Below are positions 9,701 through 16,185 of a stretch of DNA of 64,000 nucleotides, piece by piece. The notes under the pieces are model-generated. The model saw only the letters and a program-made list of their open reading frames with translations, made no database searches and was not told where the DNA came from. The translations under genes were made by a program, and so were the position numbers. Within the stretch, counting starts at the first letter, position 1. Every line of letters begins with the position of its first letter. The stretch lies in contig CP107246.1 of the NCBI GenBank assembly GCA_030246985.1, forward strand, positions 2,296,282 through 2,360,281, written 5' to 3'. This stretch comes from Candidatus Nitricoxidivorans perseverans (GTDB lineage: Bacteria; Pseudomonadota; Gammaproteobacteria; Burkholderiales; Rhodocyclaceae).

Positions 9701-10194
9701 CGAAGGTGTTCAAGGATTACGCCGCCCATCACGCCCGCTACGGCGACGTCTCCGTGCTGCCCACGCCCGCCTTCTTCTACGGCCTGCAGGATCACGAGGA
9801 GATCGCCGTCGAACTGGAACGCGGCAAGAGCCCGATCATCTCCCTCCAGGGCACCGCGGGCCCCGACGAGGAAGGCCACGTCAAGGTGTTCCTCGAACTC
9901 AACGGACAGTCGCGCCTGATCCGCGTGCCCAAGGCCGGCCTGGCAACCGTCAAGACGCGGCTCAAGGCCGAGGACGGCAACCCAATGCATCTGGGCGCGC
10001 CCATGCCGGGCGCCGTCGTCACCGTCGCCGTCCATACCGGGCAGAAGGTGGAAAAGGGCGCGCCGCTGGTTTCCATCGAGGCCATGAAGATGGAAAGCAT
10101 GCTGACCGCCGAGCGGGAGGCCGTCGTCAAGGCCGTGCATGTCCGGCCCGGTGAGTCCGTCGAGGCCAAGGACCTGCTCCTGGAGTTCGCCTGA
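6751..10194 (+). CDS. pyc: Pyruvate carboxylase, single chain
   Basis: A 1147-residue biotin enzyme making oxaloacetate from pyruvate, bicarbonate and ATP. Domains in order: biotin carboxylase (about 1-450, beginning RSLLVANRSEIAIR), carboxyltransferase (about 530-820, with LTDTTMRDAHQSL and the metal-binding HFHTHDTSG), and a C-terminal biotinyl domain with EAMKMES, whose biotinylated lysine is residue 1113. The length fits tetrameric single-chain PYC. I chose the ATG at 6751 because the protein then begins MKQIRSLLVANR like its relatives; the open frame continues upstream to 6679. Together with the PPi-PEPCK nearby it equips the cell for flexible anaplerosis or gluconeogenesis. No dedicated biotin ligase gene is in the window. 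Confidence 0.95.
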   Translation: MKQIRSLLVANRSEIAIRILRAASEMGIRTVAIFSSEDRFALHRLKADESYRVGAGKKPIQAYLDIDDIVRVAKEARVDAIHPGYGFLSENPDFAEACERAGIAFIGPDAEVMRLLGNKVSARELAQKAGVPVMPATGALPADLDEVKRQAAAIGYPLMLKASWGGGGRGMRVIETEADLAPMIEVARREALAAFGNDEVYLEKLVRRARHIEVQVMGDTHGNLVHLFERDCSVQRRNQKVVERAPAPYLSHANRVELCESALRLARAANYTHAGTVEFLMDADTGRFYFIEVNPRIQVEHTVTEAVTGADIVKAQIRITEGARIGDPDSFVPRQEDVRLAGHAIQCRVTTEDPENNFTPDYGRIGMYRSAAGFGIRLDAGTAYTGAVILPYYDSLLVKVTAWGHTPDEAAVRMDRALREFRIRGLSSNLLFLENVIEHPLFRSGECTTRFIDETPELFKLKKRRDRASRLMNFLAEVTVNGNPEMKGRARPALPMAQPIKPRCDLSAPLPPGTRDRLLQLGAAGFADWMRNEKRVLLTDTTMRDAHQSLFATRMRTHDMLEIAPHYARMLPGLFSLECWGGATFDVAMRFLKEDPWQRLAQLREAVPNIMLQMLLRASNAVGYTNYADNVVRYFVQQAAKEGIDVFRVFDSLNWVDNMRVAMDAVIESGALCEAAICYTGDIFDKARPKYNLKYYVNLAKQLEKAGTHILGIKDMAGVCRPRAAAELVRVLKQEIGVPIHFHTHDTSGISAASVLAAVEAGADAVDGALDAMSGLTSQPNLGSIAAALAGSGRDPGMDPDAMQALSHYWEGVRRTYAPFEADIRSGTADVYRHEMPGGQYTNLREQARAIGIEHRWADISRAYADVNLLFGDIVKVTPTSKVVGDMALFMVANNLTPEDVTDPVREIAFPDSVISLMRGELGFPPDGFPSALQKKVLKGAPPLSGRAGDSMPPVDLEARRAEGETAVGRKLTDTDLASYLMYPKVFKDYAAHHARYGDVSVLPTPAFFYGLQDHEEIAVELERGKSPIISLQGTAGPDEEGHVKVFLELNGQSRLIRVPKAGLATVKTRLKAEDGNPMHLGAPMPGAVVTVAVHTGQKVEKGAPLVSIEAMKMESMLTAEREAVVKAVHVRPGESVEAKDLLLEFA

Positions 10195-10206
10195 GCGGGC
10201 GAGCGC

Positions 10207-11043
10207 ATGACTTCCGCAATCGACAGATTCATGGCCTGGCTGCCGGATAACCTGGACAAGCCGGCCCGCATCCTGCTCATCCTGCTGCTGGCCGCCATCG
10301 CCCTGCGCGCCATCCACCGCATCCTGCCGCGCCTGCGCGAAACCATCGCCGCGCGCCAGGAAAACGCCGAGGACGGCCGGCGCATCCACACCCTTTCGCG
10401 GGTGATCCGCTACGTCCTGACGGTCGTGGTGACGGTGGTCACGGGGCTGCTGATCCTCGGCGAATTCGGCGTCTCGGTGGCGCCGATCCTTGGCGCGGCG
10501 GGCGTGGTCGGCATCGCCGTCGGCTTCGGCGCCCAGAGTCTCGTCAAGGACTACTTCACCGGCTTCTTCCTGCTCCTCGAAAACCAGATCCGCATCGGCG
10601 ACGTCATCGAGGCCGGCGGCAAGTCCGGCGCCGTCGAGGAGCTGACGCTGCGCTACCTGCGACTGCGCGACTACTCGGGCAACGTGCACTTCGTGCCCAA
10701 CGGCAACATCTCGGTGGTCACCAACAAGAGCCTGGGTTATGCCCATGCGGTGATCGACGCCGGCGTCGGCTACGGCGAGAACGTCGACCGCGTGATGTCC
10801 GTCATGCGCGCCGTGGGCGAGGATCTGCGCCGCGATCCGGAATTCTCGGCGCGGATTCTCGACGGCATCGAGATCGCCGGCGTCGACCAGTGGGCCGACT
10901 CCGCCATCGTGATCCGTTGCCGCTTCCGCGTGACGCCGCTGGAGCAGTGGAACGTGCGGCGGGAATTCCTGCGCCGGCTCAAGGACGCCTTCGACCGGGA
11001 AGGCATCGAGATTCCCTTCCCGCACATCAAACTGGTCCGGTGA
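10207..11043 (+). CDS. MscS-family mechanosensitive channel
   Basis: A 278-residue small-conductance mechanosensitive channel with about three N-terminal membrane helices. It carries the pore-lining, glycine/alanine-rich helix (GAAGVVGIAVGFGAQSLVKD, about 97-116) followed by the beta domain with the signature RIGDVIEAGG. These channels release small solutes on hypo-osmotic shock. It is 12 bases after pyc, on the same strand. Its last 17 bases overlap the 3' end of the convergent cation ATPase gene. Its position at the edge of the trehalose operon fits osmotic adaptation; that link is inferred. Confidence 0.92.
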   Translation: MTSAIDRFMAWLPDNLDKPARILLILLLAAIALRAIHRILPRLRETIAARQENAEDGRRIHTLSRVIRYVLTVVVTVVTGLLILGEFGVSVAPILGAAGVVGIAVGFGAQSLVKDYFTGFFLLLENQIRIGDVIEAGGKSGAVEELTLRYLRLRDYSGNVHFVPNGNISVVTNKSLGYAHAVIDAGVGYGENVDRVMSVMRAVGEDLRRDPEFSARILDGIEIAGVDQWADSAIVIRCRFRVTPLEQWNVRREFLRRLKDAFDREGIEIPFPHIKLVR

Positions 11044-13609
11044 GCCGGCGGCCCCGCCGCCACCGCTTTTCCGCCCCGATGACGCCCATGCAGGTGGCGC
11101 CGAAGGCGACGATGGCGAGCCAGTCGTTGACTCCGATGGGCGCCGTGGCGAAGAGGCGGTTCATCGCGGGCAGGTAGGTGAAGGCCGCCTGAAGCGCCAG
11201 CATGCCGCCGGCGCCGGCCCATACCCAGGGGTTCGAGAACCAGCCCAGCGTCCAGAAGGGGCGGGTGAGCGAGCGGCAGTTGAAGAGGTAAAAGGTCTCC
11301 ACCGTCACGAATACATTGACGGCGACGGTGCGCGCCTCCGGGAGGCTTCGGCCCTGCGAGAGGGCCAGCTCGAACAGGCCGAAGGCGCCGACCAGCATCA
11401 GGACGCCCACAATGAAAATCCGGAAGATTAGCGCGCCGTCGAGCACCGGCGCGGCGGGAGGGCGCGGCGGGCGGCGCATGATGCCGGGCTCGGCCGGCTC
11501 GAAGGCCAGCGGCAGGCCGAGCAGCACGGCGGTGGTCATGTTGATCCATAGGATATGCAATGGCGTGATGGGCAGCGTCGCGCCGGCGAGGATGGCGGCC
11601 AGGATCACCAGGCCCTCGCCGAAGTTGGTGGGCAGCGTCCAGGTGATGAACTTGACGAGGTTGTCCCAGACGCCCCGCCCCTCCTCGATCGCGGCCTCGA
11701 TGGCGGCGAAGTTGTCGTCGGTGAGCACCATGGCGGCGGCCTCCCTGGCCACGTCGGTGCCGGCCAGGCCCATGGCGATGCCGATGTCGGCGGCCTTCAG
11801 CGCCGGCGCGTCGTTCACGCCGTCGCCGGTCATCGCGACGATTTCACCCGGCGAGCCGTCCGCGCCGCCGGCCTGTAGCGCCTGGACCAGCCGCAGCTTC
11901 TGCTCGGGCTCGACGCGGGCGAAGACGTCCGTTTCTCGCACCGCCGTCCGCAATGCCGCCTCGTCGAGCGTGGCCAGTTCGCGGCCGGTCATCGCGCGCG
12001 CATTCTCGCCGACTATGTTCAGGTGGCGGGCGATGGCGAGCGCCGTGCCGGCGTGGTCGCCGGTGATCATCTTCACGCGGATGCCGGCGGCGTGGCAGGC
12101 CTTGACGGCGGCGATCGCGCGCGGCCGCGGCGGGTCGATCATGCCGACGAGGCCGAGGAAGGTCAGCCCGTCCGCGATGTCATCGCCGGCGAGCGTTTCG
12201 CCGGCGTGGGCCTTCCTGGCCAGCGCGAGCACGCGCAGGCCGTTCCGGGCCATCGCCGCGGCGTGCGACATGGCTTCCGGCGGCGCGTCCACGCAGGCGG
12301 GCAGGATCCTCTCGGCCGCGCCCTTGACGTAGAGGATGCGTTCGCCCTCGACATCGTGCAGCGTGGCCATGGCCTGCCGGGAGGCATCGAAGGGCAGTTC
12401 ATCGAGGCGGGGGAAGGCGGCGTGCAACGTGTGCTCGTCCAGCCCGCCGTTTCTCGCGGCGACGAGCAGCGCGGCTTCGGTCGGATCGCCGACGATCCCT
12501 TCGTGCGAGAGGGCGGCGTCGTTGCACAGCGCGCCGGCGATGAGCGCCTCGCGCGCGGGGGCGCTCCCCGACCAGATTTCTTGCACCGTCATCCGGTTTT
12601 CGGTCAGCGTGCCGGTCTTGTCCGAGCAGATGACCGTCGTGCTGCCCAGGGTCTCGACCGCCGGCAAATGCCGGATGATGGCGCGGCGCTTCGCCATGCG
12701 CGCCACGCCGATGGCCAGCGTGATGGTCATGGCGGCGGGCAGTCCCTCGGGGATCGCGCCCACGGCCAGCGCGACGGCGGCCATGAACATGTCGAAGGCG
12801 GATTCGCCCCGCCAGATGCCGACCGCGAAGGTCAGCGCCGACAGGCCGAGGATTGCCCACAGCAGGCGCCGCGCGAATGCCGCCATCCTGCGGGTGAGCG
12901 GCGTGGCAAGCTCCGGCGCCTGCGCGATCAGGCGGGCGATGCGGCCGGTTTCGGTGGCGTCCGCCGTGGCCACCACGAGGCCGTGGCCGTGGCCGGCGAC
13001 CACATGGGTGCCGGCGTAGGCCATGTTGCGCCGGTCGGCGAGCAGGGTGTCGGCCGGCAGGGGCGCGGCGTGCTTGTCGACGGGCACCGATTCGCCGGTG
13101 AGGGCGGCCTCCATGGTGCGCAGTTCCCGTCCGTGGAGCAGCCGCAAGTCGGCCGGCACCTTGTCGCCGGCGGCCAGCACGACGACGTCGCCCGGCACCA
13201 GATGGACGGCGTCGAGCCGGCGCCGCCGGCCCGCGCGCAGCACGGTGGATTCCGAGGCCACGGCCCGCGCGAGCGCCGCGAGCGCCGCCTCCGCCTTGCC
13301 CTCCTGGAGGAATCCGATGATCGCGTTGACGACCACCACGCCGAGGATGACGCCCGCATCCACCCATTCGCCCAGCGCGGCGGTGACGCCGCCGGCGACG
13401 ACCAGCACCAGCACCAGCGGCTGGATCAGCTGGGAAAGGAGGCGGGCGAACGCCCCGCGCCCCGGATGCGCCGTCGGCCGGTTGGGGCCGTGGCGGGCCA
13501 GCCGTGCCGCGGCTTCCTCCTCCGAGAGGCCGATCGCCGGGTCGACCTCGTGATGGGTCGCGGCGTCGAGACCGGAAAGCGCGTGCCAGTCGGGCTGCGC
13601 GGGGAGCAT
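11027..13609 (-). CDS. P-type cation-transporting ATPase (type IIA-like)
   Basis: An 860-residue inner-membrane ion pump. Domains in order: N-terminal cation-ATPase domain (LSEEEAAARLARHGPN), A-domain with LTGESVPV, PEGLP in transmembrane helix 4, the phosphorylation site DKTGT with the aspartate at 330, and TGDGVNDAPALK. PEGLP is typical of Ca2+-type pumps. However, helix 6 reads NMTTAVLLGLPLAFEP and lacks the aspartate found in SERCA/PMCA-type calcium sites, so the ion is uncertain (Ca2+, Na+, K+ or Mg2+). It starts 4 bases after the GH15 stop, with AGGA across that stop, so it is the last gene of the otsA-otsB-GH15-ATPase operon. Confidence 0.9.
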   Translation of the reverse strand: MLPAQPDWHALSGLDAATHHEVDPAIGLSEEEAAARLARHGPNRPTAHPGRGAFARLLSQLIQPLVLVLVVAGGVTAALGEWVDAGVILGVVVVNAIIGFLQEGKAEAALAALARAVASESTVLRAGRRRRLDAVHLVPGDVVVLAAGDKVPADLRLLHGRELRTMEAALTGESVPVDKHAAPLPADTLLADRRNMAYAGTHVVAGHGHGLVVATADATETGRIARLIAQAPELATPLTRRMAAFARRLLWAILGLSALTFAVGIWRGESAFDMFMAAVALAVGAIPEGLPAAMTITLAIGVARMAKRRAIIRHLPAVETLGSTTVICSDKTGTLTENRMTVQEIWSGSAPAREALIAGALCNDAALSHEGIVGDPTEAALLVAARNGGLDEHTLHAAFPRLDELPFDASRQAMATLHDVEGERILYVKGAAERILPACVDAPPEAMSHAAAMARNGLRVLALARKAHAGETLAGDDIADGLTFLGLVGMIDPPRPRAIAAVKACHAAGIRVKMITGDHAGTALAIARHLNIVGENARAMTGRELATLDEAALRTAVRETDVFARVEPEQKLRLVQALQAGGADGSPGEIVAMTGDGVNDAPALKAADIGIAMGLAGTDVAREAAAMVLTDDNFAAIEAAIEEGRGVWDNLVKFITWTLPTNFGEGLVILAAILAGATLPITPLHILWINMTTAVLLGLPLAFEPAEPGIMRRPPRPPAAPVLDGALIFRIFIVGVLMLVGAFGLFELALSQGRSLPEARTVAVNVFVTVETFYLFNCRSLTRPFWTLGWFSNPWVWAGAGGMLALQAAFTYLPAMNRLFATAPIGVNDWLAIVAFGATCMGVIGAEKRWRRGRRLTGPV

Positions 13610-13613
13610 CGTC

Positions 13614-15404
13614 CTAGAACGCCTGGTCCCACCGCAGGGAGAGCCGGATCGCGCAGTTGATCAGGCCGACCATGCTGTAGGTCTGGACGAAGTTGCCCCA
13701 CTGCTCTCCGGTGGCGGGGTCGACGTGCTCGGCCAGCAGTCCGTGGCGGTTCCGCCGGGCCAGCAGCTTCTCGAACAGGGCGCGGGCCTCGTCGGTCCGG
13801 TGCAGCGCCACCAGGGCGTAGATGTACCAGAAGGTGCAGACCAGGAAGGCGTTCTCCGGCGCGCCGAAGTCGTCCGGTTCGACGTAGCGGAAGATGTAGT
13901 CGCCGCGCTTGAGTTCGCGCTCGATGGCGGCCACCGTGTCCGCGAAGCGCGGATCGTCCGCCGCGAGGAACCCGATCTCGTTCAGGAGCAGAAGGCTGGC
14001 GTCCAGCCCGCCGCCGCCGTCGAGGGTGGCGACGAAGGACCGGCGCTTTTTGTCCCACGCGCGCTCCGAGATCGCCTTGTGGATGCGGTCGGCGTGCTTG
14101 CGCCAGTAGCGCGTCCGCAGCGCGAGGCCGAGGTGGTCGGCGATGCGGGCCAGCCGGTCGCAGGCGGCCCAGCACATCACGGCGGAAAAAGTGTGCGGGC
14201 GCATCGTGCCGCGCAGTTCCCAGAGCCCCGCGTCGGGCTGGTCGAAGTTGCGCGCCGCCTGTTCGCCCAGCCGTTCGAGGCGGTGGAACAGGGCTTCGTC
14301 GCCCTGACGGGTCAGGCGCCTGTCGAAGAATACGTGGGTGGCCGCCAGGATGGCGGAGCCGTAGACGTCGTGCTGGACCTGTTGCCAGGCCTGGTTGCCG
14401 ATCCGCACGGGCCCCATGCCCCGGTAGCCGGGCAGCGCGGGCTCTTCGCGCTCCTCGATCATGCCCCGGCCGTCGATGCGATAGACCGGCTGCAAGCGGC
14501 CGCCCGGCGCGCCGGCGGCGATGTTGACGATGTAGCCGAGATAGCGCTCCATGGTGTGCGTGGTGCCCAGCCGGTTCAGCGTGTTCACCACGAAATAGCC
14601 GTCGCGCAGCCAGCAGTAGCGGTAGTCCCAGTTGCGGCCGCTGTTCGCCGCCTCGGGGATCGATGTCGTCATCGCGGCGACGATGGCGCCAGTGTCGTCA
14701 TGGGCGTTCAGCTTGAGGGTGATGGCGGCGCGGATCACCGCCGCCTGCCATTCGAAGGGGATGGACAGGTAGCGTACCCACTCGCGCCAGTAGGCCGCCG
14801 TCTCGTCGAGGAACCGGCGGCCGACCTCCGCGACGGATTCAGTGACGGGTTCGTCCGGCCCCAGCAGCAGGGTGACGGATTCCTCCAGGAAGAAGGGCGT
14901 CTCCTCGACCAGCGCGGTGATCGAGGCATCCGTGGAAAGCCGGATCGCCTGATCCGGTGCCATGTAGCGGATATGGTGGCTGCCGAACGTGACCTGCGGC
15001 CGGTTGCGGCCGTGGCCGCAGGCCGGGCGGACGCGCAGGATCAGGCGCGGGCTGCCGGCCAGGCGGCGGATGCGGCGCACCAGCGCGATGGGCATGAACA
15101 TGCGGCCGAACTGCCGGAAGCGGGGCGCGAAATCCTGGATCTCCACGACGCCGCCCTGGCTGTCGTAAAGCGTGGTGACGAGGACGGCCGTATTGGACAT
15201 GTATTCCTGGTGGGCATGGGTGAAGTCCAGGAGGTCGACGGCGGCATAGCCGAAATCGGACTCGTCCTTCCGCTCGCGCAGCAGGGAGCAGAAGACCGCG
15301 TCGCCGTCGAAGCGCGGCAGGCAGGCCCAGACGATCTCGCCCCTGCCGTCGATCAGGGCGCCGATGTTGCAGTTGCCGATCAGGGCCAGGTCCAGTGTGC
15401 TCAC
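13614..15404 (-). CDS. Glycoside hydrolase family 15 protein
   Basis: A 596-residue GH15 (glucoamylase/trehalase-like) protein without a signal peptide. The N-terminal beta-sandwich begins LALIGNCNIGALID. The (alpha/alpha)6 catalytic domain includes SGRNWDYRYCWLRDG, the characteristic tryptophan and acid-rich segment of the family. The start is a GTG preceded by GAGGAG; its first base lies one base beyond the otsB stop. Location with trehalose-phosphate synthase and phosphatase suggests it trims or recycles trehalose or another alpha-glucoside. GH15 includes both glucoamylases and trehalases, so the substrate is inferred only. Confidence 0.85.
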   Translation of the reverse strand: MSTLDLALIGNCNIGALIDGRGEIVWACLPRFDGDAVFCSLLRERKDESDFGYAAVDLLDFTHAHQEYMSNTAVLVTTLYDSQGGVVEIQDFAPRFRQFGRMFMPIALVRRIRRLAGSPRLILRVRPACGHGRNRPQVTFGSHHIRYMAPDQAIRLSTDASITALVEETPFFLEESVTLLLGPDEPVTESVAEVGRRFLDETAAYWREWVRYLSIPFEWQAAVIRAAITLKLNAHDDTGAIVAAMTTSIPEAANSGRNWDYRYCWLRDGYFVVNTLNRLGTTHTMERYLGYIVNIAAGAPGGRLQPVYRIDGRGMIEEREEPALPGYRGMGPVRIGNQAWQQVQHDVYGSAILAATHVFFDRRLTRQGDEALFHRLERLGEQAARNFDQPDAGLWELRGTMRPHTFSAVMCWAACDRLARIADHLGLALRTRYWRKHADRIHKAISERAWDKKRRSFVATLDGGGGLDASLLLLNEIGFLAADDPRFADTVAAIERELKRGDYIFRYVEPDDFGAPENAFLVCTFWYIYALVALHRTDEARALFEKLLARRNRHGLLAEHVDPATGEQWGNFVQTYSMVGLINCAIRLSLRWDQAF

Positions 15405-15405
15405 T

Positions 15406-16185
15406 TCAAGTTTTCTCCTCGTCGCGGGCGACCAGCGCAGCCAACCAGCCCCGTACTTCCTCGACCTCCGGCAGGCACCAGCGGGCCGCCGTCTCGCCGT
15501 TGCCGACTTTCACTGTCAGCCCCCCCATTTCATTGACCACCCGGAAGCCGAATTCATCCGTCACATCGTCGCCGACGAAGACCGGACGGCGGCCCCGGAA
15601 GGGTTCCTCCGCCATGAACTCGCGGACGGCGACCCCCTTGTCGCGCCCGGCCGGCTTGACTTCCATGACCATCTTGCCCGGCTGCATGACCAACCCCGAT
15701 TCGGAGTCGGGCAGGTGCCGCGTCAGGGTTTCCCGGACCAGCCCGGCCAGTTGCGGCGCGCGGCGGAAGTGTAGCGCCAGGCTCATTCCCTTGTCTTCCA
15801 GTTCCAGCCCCGGATGGGACGCCATCAGGGCGCGCGCGGCATGGGCCATGCGCTCCAGCGGCCGGTGGTCGAATTTGTGGCGATGAAAGCCGCCCCGCGC
15901 GTCGCGCCTTTCCAGCCCATGCTGCCCGGCCGCGGGCAGCGTCAGCGGCGCGAAAAGACGCGCCACGTCGCCGAGCGGCCGGCCGCTGATAAGCGCGACG
16001 GCCCCGTCCAGCGACGGAACCAGCCCCGCCAGCAGGCGGTTGAGCCGCGCGTCCGGATGCACGTCGCCGGGCGTCTCGACGATGGGCATCAGCGTGCCGT
16101 CGATGTCGAGGAACAGCGCCCAGCGCTCGCCGGCGGCGGGCAGCGGCGGGCGCCTGTCGAGACAAGCGAGTCCGGGAGCGATCAT
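15406..16185 (-). CDS. otsB: Trehalose-6-phosphate phosphatase
   Basis: A 259-residue HAD-superfamily phosphatase. The nucleophile motif DIDGTLMP lies near residues 27-34, the second motif is ISGRP, and the C-terminal VFVGDDVTDE carries the metal-binding aspartates. It dephosphorylates trehalose-6-phosphate in the OtsA-OtsB pathway. I chose the ATG at 16185 because it overlaps the upstream otsA stop by 4 bases (ATGA) and gives the normal length; the open frame continues upstream within otsA. If the neighbouring synthase makes another glucosyl phosphate, this enzyme would follow that substrate. Confidence 0.9.
   Translation of the reverse strand: MIAPGLACLDRRPPLPAAGERWALFLDIDGTLMPIVETPGDVHPDARLNRLLAGLVPSLDGAVALISGRPLGDVARLFAPLTLPAAGQHGLERRDARGGFHRHKFDHRPLERMAHAARALMASHPGLELEDKGMSLALHFRRAPQLAGLVRETLTRHLPDSESGLVMQPGKMVMEVKPAGRDKGVAVREFMAEEPFRGRRPVFVGDDVTDEFGFRVVNEMGGLTVKVGNGETAARWCLPEVEEVRGWLAALVARDEEKT

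Noticed and set aside
8584-11025. 813-codon minus-strand frame opposite pyc and mscS
   Set aside because: Same shadow composition; spans two real genes on the other strand.
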